Source: Erwinia sp. E_sp_B01_1
GTDB taxonomy: Bacteria > Pseudomonadota > Gammaproteobacteria > Enterobacterales > Enterobacteriaceae
Reading direction: 5' to 3'
DNA: 64,000 bases
Assembly: GCF_036865545.1 (NCBI RefSeq)
Contig: NZ_CP142208.1
Coordinates: 744,001 to 808,000, forward strand
The notes under the pieces were generated by a model. That model was not told where the DNA came from. It saw only the letters and a list, made by a program, of their open reading frames with translations, and ran no database searches. Shown one piece after another: positions 17,378-27,478 of the stretch (position 1 is its first letter; the number at the start of each line of letters is the position of its first letter). The position numbers were made by a program, and so were the translations under genes.

Positions 17378-19300
17378 ATGGCGGACAAGTGGAAGTTTTG
17401 GATAGCAGGCGCCTGTTTAACTGTGGTCACCGGGATGGCTCATGCCGATTCTCTGGAGGCTCAGCGCAGTCGTTATTTGCAGATTAAGCAGGCCTGGGAT
17501 AACAACCAGATGGATACCGTGGCGCAGTTGATGCCCACGTTGCGTGACTATCCTCTTTATCCCTATCTTGAATATCGCGAGCTGGCACAGCATCTCGATC
17601 AGGAAACGGGGCTGGCTGTAAACGCCTTTATCCAACAGTATCCTACCTTGCCCCCCGTGCGTTCTCTCTCTTCACGCTTCGTCAATGAGCTGGCCCGACG
17701 CCAGGACTGGCGTGGACTGCTGGTGTTCAGCCCCACGGAACCCAAGCCTGTTTCGGCCCGCTGTAACTGGTATTACGCCAAATGGGCCACCGGCCAGGAG
17801 CAGGTCGCCTGGGAGGGAGCGAAGTCAATCTGGTTGCGGGGCACGTCACTGCCCACGACCTGCGATAAGCTGTTCAGCGTCTGGCAGGCCGCCGGAGAGC
17901 AAACACCGATCACTACCCTCGAGCGAATTCGCCTGGCGATGAAAGAGGGGAATACTAATCTGGTGAATTTCCTGGCCAAACAGCTGCCGGAAGATTATCA
18001 GACTATGGCTAACGCGGTGATGGATCTGCAAAACGATCCTCAAACCGTGGTGACCTTTGCCCGTGCTGTGGGTCCTACGGATTTCACCCGGCAGGCAACG
18101 TCGCTGGCCTTTGCCCGCGTGGCGCGTGAGGATGCAGAAAATGCCCGTGCGATGATCTCCTCGCTGGTCAGCGCGCAAAAAATGAGTGACCGGCAGGAGC
18201 AGGAGTTGAAAGAGGCGGTAGCGTGGCGACTGATGGGGAATGATATCACCTCTGACCAGGCCCGCTGGCGCGACGACGTAGTGATGCGCAGCGAATCAAC
18301 TTCCCTGATTGAACGCCGGGTCAGAATGTCCCTGGGCAATAATGACCGCCGGGGCATGAATACCTGGATTGCCCGTTTACCTGTTGAAGCGAAACAAAAA
18401 GATGAGTGGCAATACTGGCAGGCCGATCTGCTGCTGGAGAAGGGGCGTAAAGAGGAAGCGGAGAAGATCCTGCACTCGCTGATGCAGGAGCGTGGTTTCT
18501 ATCCGATGGTGGCCGCGCAGCGGTTGGGCGAAGATTATCCCCTGCAAATTGATAAAGCCCCGGAGCCGGAAAGCAGCATGACGCAGGGCGCGGAGATCTC
18601 GCGCGTGCGGGAACTGATGTACTGGGGCATGGATAATCTGGCCCGGACTGAGTGGAGCTATCTGGTTGCCAGCAAAACCAGCAGCCAGCAACAGCAGCTG
18701 GCACGCTACGCTTATCAGCAAAACTGGTGGGTGCTGAGCGTGCAGGCGACCATTACCGGCAAATTATGGAACAGTCTCCAGGAGCGTTTCCCGCTGGCTT
18801 ACCAGGATCAATTCCAGCGTTACACCGATGGCAAAGCGATCCCGGTCAGCTATGCCATGGCCATTGCGCGCCAGGAAAGCGCCTGGAACCCCAAAGCCCG
18901 CTCGCCGGTTGGGGCGTCCGGCCTGATGCAGGTTATGCCCGCTACGGCGCTGCATACCGTGAAGGTGTACAGCCTGCCGGGCTACAGTAACAGCAGCCAG
19001 TTACTTGATGCGGAGACCAATATCCAGATCGGTACGCAATATCTGGAGTCGGTATACCAGCAGTTTGGACAGAACCGGATCTTCTCCTCGGCGGCCTATA
19101 ATGCCGGTCCTTCCAGGGTGAAAACCTGGCTGGGTAACAGCGCAGGAAGACTTGATGCGGTGGCCTTTATCGAGACCATTCCCTTCTCGGAAACCCGGGG
19201 CTATGTGAAAAACGTGTTGGCATATGACGCCTATTATCGCCATTTCATGGATAAGTCAGACAAGATTCTGGCCGACGGGGAGTGGCAACGGCGCTACTGA
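17378..19300 (+). CDS. slt: soluble lytic murein transglycosylase Slt70
   Basis: A 640-aa periplasmic enzyme that cleaves peptidoglycan glycan strands with formation of 1,6-anhydro-MurNAc ends. A signal peptide ends at about AHA-DS; the long alpha-superhelical U-domain covers about 30-450 and the C-terminal lysozyme-like SLT domain holds the catalytic Glu500 (ARQESAWNP), with GASGLMQVMP and AAYNAGPSRV downstream. The ATG at 17378 is chosen over in-frame TTG/GTG codons because it gives a short, normal signal peptide. It is followed by trpR, as in E. coli. Confidence 0.96.
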   Translation: MADKWKFWIAGACLTVVTGMAHADSLEAQRSRYLQIKQAWDNNQMDTVAQLMPTLRDYPLYPYLEYRELAQHLDQETGLAVNAFIQQYPTLPPVRSLSSRFVNELARRQDWRGLLVFSPTEPKPVSARCNWYYAKWATGQEQVAWEGAKSIWLRGTSLPTTCDKLFSVWQAAGEQTPITTLERIRLAMKEGNTNLVNFLAKQLPEDYQTMANAVMDLQNDPQTVVTFARAVGPTDFTRQATSLAFARVAREDAENARAMISSLVSAQKMSDRQEQELKEAVAWRLMGNDITSDQARWRDDVVMRSESTSLIERRVRMSLGNNDRRGMNTWIARLPVEAKQKDEWQYWQADLLLEKGRKEEAEKILHSLMQERGFYPMVAAQRLGEDYPLQIDKAPEPESSMTQGAEISRVRELMYWGMDNLARTEWSYLVASKTSSQQQQLARYAYQQNWWVLSVQATITGKLWNSLQERFPLAYQDQFQRYTDGKAIPVSYAMAIARQESAWNPKARSPVGASGLMQVMPATALHTVKVYSLPGYSNSSQLLDAETNIQIGTQYLESVYQQFGQNRIFSSAAYNAGPSRVKTWLGNSAGRLDAVAFIETIPFSETRGYVKNVLAYDAYYRHFMDKSDKILADGEWQRRY

Positions 19301-19326
19301 TCCGGCAGGGCCTGTGCTATGCTACT

Positions 19327-19344
19327 GTACTAGTTAAATAGTAT
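19327..19344. promoter_or_regulatory. trp operator upstream of trpR
   Basis: GTACTAGTTAAATAGTAT matches the TrpR consensus GNACTAGTTAACTAGTNC at all but two defined positions and lies ten bases before the trpR start. Autoregulation of trpR through such a site is established in E. coli. Confidence 0.85.
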
Positions 19345-19353
19345 GGGCCACTC

Positions 19354-19683
19354 ATGAACGAATCTTCTGTTCCCGTTACCATGGAACCGCACAACGAAGA
19401 GTGGCAGCGTTTTGTAACGCTGCTGCAACGTGCTTTTGGCAATGGACTGCATCTGCCACTGCTGCAACTGATGATGACGCCTGACGAGCGGGAAGCCCTG
19501 GGCACCCGTCTGCGCATTATCGAAGAACTGATGCGTGGTGAACTGAGCCAGCGTGAATTGAAAAACGATCTCGGCGTCGGCATTGCCACCATCACCCGGG
19601 GATCAAACAGTCTGAAAAGCGCGCCGCCAGCGCTGAAAGCCTGGCTGGAGGCGCAGTTACTGACCGGATCGGATAAGATCTGA
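19354..19683 (+). CDS. trpR: trp operon repressor
   Basis: A 109-aa helical DNA-binding dimer that represses trp, aroH, mtr and its own gene when tryptophan is bound. The helix-turn-helix lies at about 68-90 ([20 protein letters not shown]). Length and sequence match the E. coli protein (108 aa) throughout. An operator sits just upstream. Its last 27 bases overlap the 3' end of the convergent yjjX gene. Confidence 0.97.
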   Translation: MNESSVPVTMEPHNEEWQRFVTLLQRAFGNGLHLPLLQLMMTPDEREALGTRLRIIEELMRGELSQRELKNDLGVGIATITRGSNSLKSAPPALKAWLEAQLLTGSDKI

Positions 19684-20214
19684 CTCTTCGCCAGACTTCA
19701 TCTGGTAGATGTCATTGTGGAACGGGCAGAGGGCCAGCACAAGGGCCTGATGGTAAACGCTGGTCCGGGTCAGCAGCCCTGCGGTAAAGGCACCAATCGC
19801 TCCGCCTTTATGTTTGATGTTTTCAATGCCGGTGAGTCTGGACATCTCTTCACCCAGTTCACGTCCTTCGTGGATGCCTTTCATCACGATGGCTGGCAGG
19901 GTAAAGCTGGCAGATCGCGATTCGCCGCGCAATTTGCGGTTTTCAATCACCATCCAGGCGAACGCGCTCTCTTCTTCAATACCCGCTTCAATCGCTACCC
20001 AAAAGTCGGCTTCTGGCCGGACCTGTCGCGCATTCATCACGCGCTGACGTGCGCCAGTTCTCGTTTCAAGGTTTGTAATGGGCTGTGCCGCCACGCCGCT
20101 GTCGACCTCAACACCTTCAATATGGCAGGATCCCTCTCCGAACACATCGCTGAACGCTTGAGAAATTGCCTTAATTTTGGCGGGATTAATGGTGGCAGCG
20201 ACAACATGGTACAT
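19657..20214 (-). CDS. yjjX: inosine/xanthosine triphosphatase YjjX
   Basis: A 185-aa non-canonical purine NTPase that removes ITP and XTP. Family signatures include [11 protein letters not shown] near the N-terminus, [11 protein letters not shown] in the middle and [13 protein letters not shown] near the C-terminus. It is about 15 residues longer than the E. coli protein because the tail runs into the convergent trpR. Divergent from gpmB, as in E. coli. Confidence 0.93.
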   Translation of the reverse strand: MYHVVAATINPAKIKAISQAFSDVFGEGSCHIEGVEVDSGVAAQPITNLETRTGARQRVMNARQVRPEADFWVAIEAGIEEESAFAWMVIENRKLRGESRSASFTLPAIVMKGIHEGRELGEEMSRLTGIENIKHKGGAIGAFTAGLLTRTSVYHQALVLALCPFHNDIYQMKSGEESDLIRSGQ

Positions 20215-20264
20215 AATTGGTTGAACCCTTCAGGCAAATTTGTCGCAGTATAACGGAAAATCGC

Positions 20265-20912
20265 ATGTTACAGGTCTATCTTGTTCGCCACGGAGAAACG
20301 CTTTGGAATGCAGCACGACGCATTCAGGGACAGTCAGACAGCGCGCTGACGAAAAAAGGAGAGCAGCAGGCACACCAGGTGGGGGAGCGGGTGAAACATT
20401 TGGGTATTACCCATGTTATCGCCAGCGATCTGGGCCGCACCCAACGCACCGCAGAGATCATTGCCGATGCCTGTGGTTGCAGAGTTAAGCTGGATCCACG
20501 CCTGCGTGAGCTGAACATGGGCGTGCTGGAGCAACGTCCGCTGGATGAGCTGACAGCAGAGGAAGAAAGCTGGCGAAAAACGCTGGTCGACGGCACCGAA
20601 AACGGACGCATCCCTCAGGGGGAGTCGATGACCGAGATGGCGGAAAGAATGCATAAAGCGCTGAATGCCTGTCTGGATCTGCCTGAAGGCAGCCGTCCGC
20701 TGATTGTCAGCCACGGCATGGCGCTGGGGGTGCTGGTCAGCACATTACTGGGCTTGCCTGCCCATGCTGAACGACGTTTGCGTCTGCGTAACTGTTCAAT
20801 TTCCCGTATCGACCACCAGCAGAGTGCCTGGCTGGCCGAGGGCTGGGTGGTGGAAACCGCCGGTGACGTGTCGCATCTTGATCAGCCTGCGCTGGACGAA
20901 CTGCAACGCTGA
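20265..20912 (+). CDS. gpmB: phosphoglycerate mutase-like histidine phosphatase YtjC/GpmB
   Basis: A 215-aa histidine phosphatase. The N-terminal RHG motif is LVRHGETLWN, with the phospho-accepting His near residue 9; the second His is in IVSHGMALG. The ATG at 20265 gives the exact E. coli length, and the upstream in-frame extension overlaps the yjjX promoter. In E. coli the biological role is a broad sugar-phosphate phosphatase rather than true glycolytic mutase activity. Confidence 0.95.
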   Translation: MLQVYLVRHGETLWNAARRIQGQSDSALTKKGEQQAHQVGERVKHLGITHVIASDLGRTQRTAEIIADACGCRVKLDPRLRELNMGVLEQRPLDELTAEEESWRKTLVDGTENGRIPQGESMTEMAERMHKALNACLDLPEGSRPLIVSHGMALGVLVSTLLGLPAHAERRLRLRNCSISRIDHQQSAWLAEGWVVETAGDVSHLDQPALDELQR

Positions 20913-20926
20913 GTGTTGTGCGCAGC

Positions 20927-21037
20927 AAAAGGGGCGAAGGTCAGGCCCGAATACGTCAGACGATTTCTGACTCTTCCGGTTCTGATTACCAGTCGCCCCT
21001 TTCTTAGCAGCTGACCGCGCTTTGCGGTTCAGCTGCT
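20927..21037. other. stem-loop structures between gpmB and rob
   Basis: A large inverted repeat AAAGGGGCGA (20928-20937) / TCGCCCCTTT (20993-21002) encloses a small GTCAG/CTGAC hairpin and is followed by TTTCTT, so it may terminate gpmB. A second hairpin AGCAGCTGACCGC / GCGGTTCAGCTGCT (21006-21037, one bulge) lies directly before the end of the convergent rob gene. Confidence 0.5.
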
Positions 21038-21049
21038 GTTACAGAGGAT

Positions 21050-21934
21050 TCAGGCCGCTGATGCCGGGCTGCGGATAGGGATTAAATATTCACAGCGGAT
21101 ATCCATCGGAGGCTCCTGACGCTTCTTACCACCGTGGGTATAGAAACGCTCAATATCCTGGCCATGACGGCGGGTTAGCTGCAGTCCGGGCATACAGGTG
21201 CCATACACCAGCAGGATAAATTCCTGGAGGCTGGTACGCGGGCCTTCATAGGTAAACTGAACATATTCTCCCGCTTCCAGCAGCACGGTCTGCGTCGATT
21301 GCATCGGCTGTGAAAGCTGGTCTGAAGGCACTGCCGTGGTGTACAGAATCTCCTGCTCATCATCTTTTTCCATGCTCGGGCGTGACTGATGGAGCCCATA
21401 AAGCACGGGAGGGATGGTGTCAGTCTCGATCAGGAACTGCCGCCAGAAATGGAGACGCATTTCATCACGCGCGCTGGAGATCTGCTCCAGCGTGCAGCTG
21501 TAGCTCTGCGTTTGCCCAACCAGCACGGTTTCCGGTAGCGTGACGTAGATCGGTTCTGGCAGGGTGTAGTCGTCCAGACGAATGGGCGGACGCAGGCCGT
21601 AAGAGTTCCAGTCCGATGCGCGGCGATAATAAGCAGGCGTCTGGTTGAACTGTTTCTTAAAGGCGCGGGTAAACGTCTGCTGTGAGTCAAAACGGTACTG
21701 TAAAGCAATGTCCAGAATAGGGCGGCTGGTCAGGCGAAGCGCCACGGCAGCCTTGGACAGGCGGCGGGCACGGATATAGGCACCAATCGCATGACCGGTG
21801 ACTTCCTTAAACATTCTTTGCAGATGCCATTTTGAATAGCCCGCCTTGGTAGCCACATTGTCCAGAGACAGCGGCTGATCAAGATGGCTTTCAAGCCAGA
21901 CAAGCAAATCGCGAATGATACCGGCTTGATCCAT
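21050..21934 (-). CDS. rob: right origin-binding protein, AraC-family regulator Rob
   Basis: A 294-aa transcription activator of the SoxS/MarA/Rob regulon (multidrug, superoxide and organic solvent tolerance) that also binds oriC. The N-terminal AraC-type double helix-turn-helix covers about residues 8-105 (KAGYSKWHLQRMFKEVTG, DIALQYRFDSQQTFTRAFKK), followed by a GyrI-like effector-binding domain. Nearly identical to E. coli Rob over the DNA-binding half. Convergent with gpmB, as in E. coli. Confidence 0.97.
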   Translation of the reverse strand: MDQAGIIRDLLVWLESHLDQPLSLDNVATKAGYSKWHLQRMFKEVTGHAIGAYIRARRLSKAAVALRLTSRPILDIALQYRFDSQQTFTRAFKKQFNQTPAYYRRASDWNSYGLRPPIRLDDYTLPEPIYVTLPETVLVGQTQSYSCTLEQISSARDEMRLHFWRQFLIETDTIPPVLYGLHQSRPSMEKDDEQEILYTTAVPSDQLSQPMQSTQTVLLEAGEYVQFTYEGPRTSLQEFILLVYGTCMPGLQLTRRHGQDIERFYTHGGKKRQEPPMDIRCEYLIPIRSPASAA

Positions 21935-22125
21935 AAATCGTCCTTACCTGGTTAAATTTAGTGCAGGGAAAACATCCATTACTGGTTTATGTTACGCATT
22001 CAGTCATTTAACAGACAAATACCCTGTGCTGATGCGCATCATGCAAGGGGAGGTGTTACCATGCGGCGAAGGCCAGAAGAGATTTACCTTACAATGTCAT
22101 CTATTTTCTAAGCAATGGTAACGTT

Positions 22126-22596
22126 ATGACAATGAAAAAATTGTTAATAGTCACTTCGGTAGTGTTGGCATCTGTATCCGCCCATGCCGAGCAGGTGGGC
22201 TCAGTAGACACGGTGTTTAAGATGTTTGGACCTGACCATAAGATCGTTGTCGAAGCCTTCGACGACCCCGACGTCAAAAATGTCACCTGTTATCTCAGTC
22301 GCGCCAAAACCGGGGGCATTAAAGGTGGACTGGGGCTGGCTGAAGACACCTCCGATGCAGCCATCTCCTGTCAACAGGTCGGCCCGGTTGAGCTTAGCGA
22401 GAAAGTAGCTAAAGGCAAGGCAGAAGGCGAGGTGGTCTTTCGGCAGCGCACGTCACTGATCTTTAAAAAGCTGCAGGTGGTGCGTTTTTACGATCAAAAA
22501 CGTCATGCGTTAATTTATCTGAGCTATTCCGATAAAGTCGTGGATGGTTCACCTAAAAACGCCCTGAGCGCCGTGCCTATTATGCCGTGGAAATAG
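22126..22596 (+). CDS. creA: CreA family periplasmic protein
   Basis: A 156-aa exported protein: signal peptide [19 protein letters not shown], then the conserved CreA body ([23 protein letters not shown]... [10 protein letters not shown]). Function is poorly defined. In E. coli creA is followed by creBCD, a two-component system and inner-membrane protein; here those three genes are absent and a terminator leads straight to arcA. An upstream in-frame ATG two codons earlier is also possible. Confidence 0.94.
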   Translation: MTMKKLLIVTSVVLASVSAHAEQVGSVDTVFKMFGPDHKIVVEAFDDPDVKNVTCYLSRAKTGGIKGGLGLAEDTSDAAISCQQVGPVELSEKVAKGKAEGEVVFRQRTSLIFKKLQVVRFYDQKRHALIYLSYSDKVVDGSPKNALSAVPIMPWK

Positions 22597-22608
22597 TCCG
22601 CTGCATAG

Positions 22609-22634
22609 AAAAGGGCCGGAAATCCGGCCCTTTT
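22609..22634. terminator. bidirectional terminator between creA and arcA
   Basis: Perfect 12-bp stem AAAAGGGCCGGA / TCCGGCCCTTTT with a two-base loop, flanked by A and T runs; serves both convergent genes. Confidence 0.92.
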
Positions 22635-22653
22635 CAGTAAACCTGAACAGCAG

Positions 22654-23370
22654 TTATTCCTGCAGGTCACCACAGAAACGGTAACCTTCGCCATGAATAG
22701 TGGCGATGATTTCAGGCGTATCCGGCGTGGATTCGAAGTGTTTACGAATACGACGGATAGTGACATCAACGGTGCGGTCGTGTGGCTTAAGCTCACGGCC
22801 TGTCATCTTTTTCAGCAAGTCGGCACGTGTCTGGATCTTGCCCGGGTTCTCGCAGAAATGGAGCATGGCGCGGAACTCACTGCGTGGCAATTTATACTGC
22901 TCACCCTGCGGGCTGACCAGAGAGCGGCTGTTGATATCCAGTTCCCAACCGTTGAACTTGTAGCTTTCTACCAGCTTGCGCTCTTCACTGTGCGGCGCAA
23001 GATTCATGGTACGGGAAAGCAGATTACGTGCGCGAATAGTCAGCTCACGCGGGTTGAACGGTTTGGTGATGTAATCATCTGCACCGATTTCCAGGCCCAG
23101 AATTTTATCGACTTCGTTATCCCTTCCGGTCAGGAACATCAGGGCTACATTGGCCTGCTCGCGAAGCTCGCGCGCCAGCAACAGTCCATTTTTACCTGGC
23201 AGGTTAATATCCATGATCACCAGGTTGATGTCGTTCTCGGTCAGAATATGGTGCATTTCTGCACCATCCGTAGCTTCATAAACCATGTAGCCTTCGGCCT
23301 CAAAAATACTTTTGAGAGTATTGCGAGTAACTAATTCGTCTTCAACGATAAGTATGTGCGGGGTCTGCAT
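22654..23370 (-). CDS. arcA: aerobic respiration control response regulator ArcA
   Basis: A 238-aa OmpR-family response regulator, phosphorylated by ArcB under low oxygen, that represses aerobic metabolism. The receiver has Asp11 and phospho-Asp54 ([10 protein letters not shown]); the C-terminal winged helix includes [19 protein letters not shown]. The ATG at 23370 gives exactly the E. coli length; the ORF extends upstream without support. About 600 bases separate it from the divergent yjtD. Confidence 0.98.
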   Translation of the reverse strand: MQTPHILIVEDELVTRNTLKSIFEAEGYMVYEATDGAEMHHILTENDINLVIMDINLPGKNGLLLARELREQANVALMFLTGRDNEVDKILGLEIGADDYITKPFNPRELTIRARNLLSRTMNLAPHSEERKLVESYKFNGWELDINSRSLVSPQGEQYKLPRSEFRAMLHFCENPGKIQTRADLLKKMTGRELKPHDRTVDVTIRRIRKHFESTPDTPEIIATIHGEGYRFCGDLQE

Positions 23371-23967
23371 GTGTTCGCTACCTAAAATTGCCAACAAAAT
23401 TGAATCAGGGCATACAGCTGTGACAGGATCCGACACTCAGGGGGACGATCCGGTGCAAAGCTACAGCTGTACAGAATATGTTCTTTAGCCATCAAAGACC
23501 AGGCTGCGCATCCTGCAAATTAGTAGGTGCACCCTGTCCCTGGACGCTTAAAATGGGGATATATCTTATCCGCATTAACAGCAATATAACAGCACAAGTC
23601 CTGGCCAGAATGTAATAAACAACGCTAAGTTGACTTATATCAAACCAATTGTAGCACGTTAACAGTTTTGTGAAAAACTCTTCCCAGAATGCCAGCTTAG
23701 CTCACATTCAGCCCGTTTTTGCCTGTAATATCGCCGGAAAGGGAAGCATGACCAGGGCAAAATTTAACATTTCGTAATTGGTTGAAGTCTATAGGTTTAT
23801 AGCTTGATAATTGTTTTTATTAGGGTATTCGGCGTAAAGAGGTCATATAATTTGTGTATGGCCGACCCGATCGCAGACCAGAAATGTTATGTATTAGTTG
23901 CTGTGATGCGTAATTTTTATAAGCGGAACCGGTGCTTCCGGATCCTGTAACCATTATTAAGGTAGTT
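23371..23967. other. intergenic region between arcA and yjtD
   Basis: 597 bases with no supportable protein gene, AT-rich in its second half. It must carry the divergent arcA and yjtD promoters. A long arcA leader is normal in enterobacteria. No clear small RNA or repeat was recognised. Confidence 0.4.
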
Positions 23968-24648
23968 ATGCGTTTTCCATTAATACTCGTTTCGCCCCGC
24001 CGGCCAGAAAATGTAGGGGCTGCAGCCCGCGCGATGAAAACCATGGGATTTGATGAGCTGCGTATCGTCAGCAGCCAGGCCCATCTGGAACCCGCAGCGC
24101 GTTGGGTGGCCCACGGTGCCGGTGAGATTCTGGATAATGCCAGCCACTGGAATTCGCTGGCCGAAGCGCTGGCTGATATCGATTTCAGCATTGCCACTAC
24201 TGCGCGTAGCCGGGCAAAATTCCGCTATTACGCCACGCCCCAGCAGGTTCAGACGCTGTTAGAAGAGAAGCAGCAATGGGTCAGCAGCGCCGCGCTGGTG
24301 TTTGGCCGTGAAGACACAGGACTGACGAATGAAGAGCTGGAGCTGGTCGATGTCCTGACCGGCATCCCGATGGCGGCAGATTACCCCTCACTGAATCTGG
24401 GGCAGGCAGTCATGGTCTATTGCTATCAGCTTTCTGCTCTACGTCAGGTTAGCGCCACGAAAGAGCTGCCAGCGGATGTGCCCCAGTTAGCGGCGCTGCG
24501 TCTGCGGGTAGATCGCCTGCTGACGAGTCTCGAGGTCAGTGACGATCGTAAGCTGGTTGACTGGTTGTCTCAGCGTATCGGGCTGCTGGAACAGCGCGAC
24601 AGCGCAATGCTTCATCGGCTGCTGCACGATGTAGAAAAAAACTTATAG
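23968..24648 (+). CDS. yjtD: SpoU-family tRNA/rRNA methyltransferase YjtD (LasT)
   Basis: A 226-aa SPOUT-class RNA methyltransferase. N-terminal motif LVSPRRPENVGAAARAM, then LVFGREDTGL and the knot motif PSLNLGQAVMVYCYQL, which binds S-adenosylmethionine. It is the paralogue of TrmJ; the RNA target of YjtD is not established. The ATG at 23968 has a TTAAGGTAG site; the ORF track region upstream is leader. Placement between arcA and thrL matches E. coli. Confidence 0.93.
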   Translation: MRFPLILVSPRRPENVGAAARAMKTMGFDELRIVSSQAHLEPAARWVAHGAGEILDNASHWNSLAEALADIDFSIATTARSRAKFRYYATPQQVQTLLEEKQQWVSSAALVFGREDTGLTNEELELVDVLTGIPMAADYPSLNLGQAVMVYCYQLSALRQVSATKELPADVPQLAALRLRVDRLLTSLEVSDDRKLVDWLSQRIGLLEQRDSAMLHRLLHDVEKNL

Positions 24649-24674
24649 ATAAAAAAACTGATTAGTGAGGGTCC

Positions 24675-24700
24675 GGCAGTGACTCTTACTGCCATTTTTT
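24675..24700 (+). terminator. terminator after yjtD
   Basis: GGCAGT / ACTGCC stem with a seven-base loop followed by a six-T run, 27 bases downstream of the yjtD stop. Confidence 0.75.
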
Positions 24701-24858
24701 CTGATGCTGAAAGATTGGATCTGTTTTTCAGTCAATTTCCCCGAGGCTGGCCCACGGAGCCTGACGGCATCGCCGGATAAAAAAATTGACACAACCAGGC
24801 GATTGCTTTACTTCTGGAGGTGGACAAAATTGATAAACAGACAGACGAAAAATCTAAA

Positions 24859-24930
24859 ATGCGTATTCACAGCCTGATGACAACAATCATTATTACCACC
24901 ACCATTACCTCAGGTAACGGTGCGGGCTGA
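24859..24930 (+). CDS. thrL: thr operon leader peptide
   Basis: A 23-aa leader peptide rich in threonine and isoleucine codons (after MRIHSLM come TTIIITTTITS), ending with GNGAG-stop. Translation stalling at these codons when Thr-tRNA or Ile-tRNA is scarce prevents the downstream terminator from forming and allows thrABC expression. A TTGACA hexamer at 24786-24791 is a likely -35 element. Too short for standard ORF calling but unmistakable by sequence and position. Confidence 0.95.
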   Translation: MRIHSLMTTIIITTTITSGNGAG

Positions 24931-24954
24931 CGCATACAGGAACAAATCAAAAAT

Positions 24955-24987
24955 AAGCCCGCACCTCAACAGTGCGGGCTTTTTTTT
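24955..24987 (+). terminator. thr operon attenuator terminator
   Basis: 10-bp stem AAGCCCGCAC / GTGCGGGCTT, 7-base loop, 8-T run. The GGTGCGGGCTGA at the end of thrL can pair with the left arm, giving the alternative antiterminator structure. Confidence 0.95.
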
Positions 24988-25013
24988 CGGCAAAAATTCA
25001 GGAGAGTTTGATA

Positions 25014-27476
25014 ATGCGAGTGCTGAAATTCGGTGGAACCTCAGTAGCCAATGCGGAACGCTTCTTACGCGTGGCAGATATTCTTGAGAGCAATGCTAAG
25101 CAGGGACAGGTTGCTACCGTGTTGTCCGCGCCAGCGAAGATCACTAACCATCTGGTGGCGATGATTGAAAAAACCATCAGCGGCCAGGATGCGTTGCCAA
25201 ACCTCAGTGATGCCGAACATATTTTTGCCTCGCTGCTGCAGGGGCTGGCTGAAGCACAGCCTGGCTTCCAGTATGACAAACTGAAAACCGTCGTCGATCA
25301 GGAGTTCGCTCAGCTTAAGCAGATCCTGCACGGGATTGGCCTGCTGGGCCAGTGCCCGGACAGCGTTAACGCGGCCATTATCTGTCGTGGCGAGAAGCTC
25401 TCCATTGCCATCATGGAAGCGCTGTTGCTGGCGCGCGGTCATGGCGTCAGCGTCATCGACCCGGTAGAGAAACTTTTGGCGGTAGGCCATTATCTGGAAT
25501 CTACCGTTGATATTCCTGAATCCACCCGCCGTATCGTCGCCAGTAAAATTCCTGCGGAAAATATGGTGCTGATGGCGGGGTTCACCGCGGGCAATGATAA
25601 AGGCGAGCTGGTGGTGCTGGGGCGTAATGGCTCTGACTACTCAGCGGCAGTGCTGGCAGCCTGCTTGCGTGCTGACTGCTGTGAGATCTGGACCGATGTT
25701 GATGGCGTCTACACATGTGACCCACGCCAGGTGCCGGATGCACGCCTGCTGAAATCGATGTCCTATCAGGAAGCGATGGAGCTCTCCTACTTTGGTGCCA
25801 AAGTGCTTCATCCCCGCACCATCACTCCCATTGCCCAGTTCCAGATCCCCTGCCTGATCAAAAATACCGCCAACCCTCAGGCACCAGGCACCTTAATTGG
25901 CGGCGACAGTTCTGATGATGATAATCCGGTAAAAGGCATCACCAACCTGAACAATATGGCGATGTTCAACGTCTCCGGACCTGGGATGAAAGGGATGATT
26001 GGCATGGCGGCGAGAGTTTTCGCGGCGATGTCCCGCAGCGGCATTTCGGTAGTGCTGATCACCCAATCCTCTTCGGAATACAGCATCAGCTTCTGTGTGC
26101 CCCAAAGCGACCAGGCACGTTCCCGTCGCGTGCTGGAAGAAGAGTTTTATCTTGAGCTGAAAGATGGCCTGCTTGAACCGCTGGACGTGATGGAAAATCT
26201 GGCGGTGATCTCTGTGGTGGGTGACGGGATGCGCACGCTGCGTGGCATCTCCGCGAAGTTCTTCTCGGCGCTGGCAAGGGCGAACATCAATATCGTCGCC
26301 ATCGCTCAGGGTTCTTCCGAACGCTCCATCTCTGTGGTGGTGGATAACGATGATGCCACTACCGGCGTGCGTGTGGTGCATCAGATGCTGTTTGCCACCG
26401 ATCAGGTTATCGAAGTTTTCGTTATCGGCGTAGGCGGTGTAGGGGCGGCACTGATCGAGCAGTTACATCGTCAGCAGGCATGGCTTAAGAACAAGCATAT
26501 CGATTTGCGGGTCTGCGGCATCGCCAACTCTAAAGCGCTGTTGACCAACGTGCACGGTATCCCGCTGGAGAACTGGAAGGCGTCGTTGCAGGAGGCGAAA
26601 GAGCCGTTTAACCTGGGCCGCCTGATCCGTCTGGTGAAAGAGTATCACCTGCTCAACCCGGTGATTGTTGATTGCACCTCCAGCCAGGCCGTGGCCGATC
26701 AGTATGCGGACTTCCTGGCGGAAGGATTCCACGTGGTCACCCCGAATAAAAAGGCCAACACCTCATCCTGGAATTACTATCAGCAGATGCGTGCGGCAGC
26801 GGCGAAATCGCGCCGTAAGTTCCTGTACGACACCAATGTGGGTGCTGGTCTGCCGGTGATTGAGAATCTTCAGAACCTGCTGAATGCCGGGGATGAGCTG
26901 CTGCGCTTCTCCGGGATCCTTTCCGGTTCACTCTCTTATATCTTCGGCCAACTGGATGAAGGCGTGTCGCTTTCCGCCGCCACAAAAACCGCCCGTGACA
27001 TGGGCTTTACCGAGCCAGATCCCCGTGACGATTTGTCGGGGATGGATGTGGCGCGCAAGCTGCTGATCCTCGCCCGTGAGGCAGGCTATCAGCTGGAACT
27101 CAGCGACATTGAGATTGAAGCGGTGCTGCCGGAAGCGTTCACAGCTATTCCGGATGTGGAAACCTTTATGGCACGTCTGCCGGAACTGGATGATGCTTTT
27201 GCCACCCGCGTGTCGCGAGCCACCGAAGAGGGCAAAGTGCTGCGCTTTGTCGGGGCTATCGAAGAAGGCGGTCGCTGCCGGGTAAAAATTGATGCCGTGG
27301 ACGGTAACGATCCGCTGTATAAAGTGAAAAATGGCGAGAATGCCCTGGCCTTCTACAGCCGCTATTATCAGCCAATCCCGCTGGTTCTTCGGGGGTATGG
27401 CGCCGGAAATGATGTGACAGCAGCAGGCGTATTTGCCGATCTGTTACGCACCTTGTCATGGAAGTTGGGAGTTTAA
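25014..27476 (+). CDS. thrA: bifunctional aspartokinase I / homoserine dehydrogenase I
   Basis: An 820-aa two-enzyme protein, identical in length to E. coli ThrA. The N-terminal aspartokinase ([13 protein letters not shown]) phosphorylates aspartate, the central pair of ACT domains (about 315-465) binds threonine for feedback inhibition, and the C-terminal NADPH-dependent homoserine dehydrogenase begins near [13 protein letters not shown]. The ATG at 25014 follows AGGAGAG. First structural gene of thrABC, two bases before thrB. Confidence 0.98.
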   Translation: MRVLKFGGTSVANAERFLRVADILESNAKQGQVATVLSAPAKITNHLVAMIEKTISGQDALPNLSDAEHIFASLLQGLAEAQPGFQYDKLKTVVDQEFAQLKQILHGIGLLGQCPDSVNAAIICRGEKLSIAIMEALLLARGHGVSVIDPVEKLLAVGHYLESTVDIPESTRRIVASKIPAENMVLMAGFTAGNDKGELVVLGRNGSDYSAAVLAACLRADCCEIWTDVDGVYTCDPRQVPDARLLKSMSYQEAMELSYFGAKVLHPRTITPIAQFQIPCLIKNTANPQAPGTLIGGDSSDDDNPVKGITNLNNMAMFNVSGPGMKGMIGMAARVFAAMSRSGISVVLITQSSSEYSISFCVPQSDQARSRRVLEEEFYLELKDGLLEPLDVMENLAVISVVGDGMRTLRGISAKFFSALARANINIVAIAQGSSERSISVVVDNDDATTGVRVVHQMLFATDQVIEVFVIGVGGVGAALIEQLHRQQAWLKNKHIDLRVCGIANSKALLTNVHGIPLENWKASLQEAKEPFNLGRLIRLVKEYHLLNPVIVDCTSSQAVADQYADFLAEGFHVVTPNKKANTSSWNYYQQMRAAAAKSRRKFLYDTNVGAGLPVIENLQNLLNAGDELLRFSGILSGSLSYIFGQLDEGVSLSAATKTARDMGFTEPDPRDDLSGMDVARKLLILAREAGYQLELSDIEIEAVLPEAFTAIPDVETFMARLPELDDAFATRVSRATEEGKVLRFVGAIEEGGRCRVKIDAVDGNDPLYKVKNGENALAFYSRYYQPIPLVLRGYGAGNDVTAAGVFADLLRTLSWKLGV

Positions 27477-27478
27477 GA

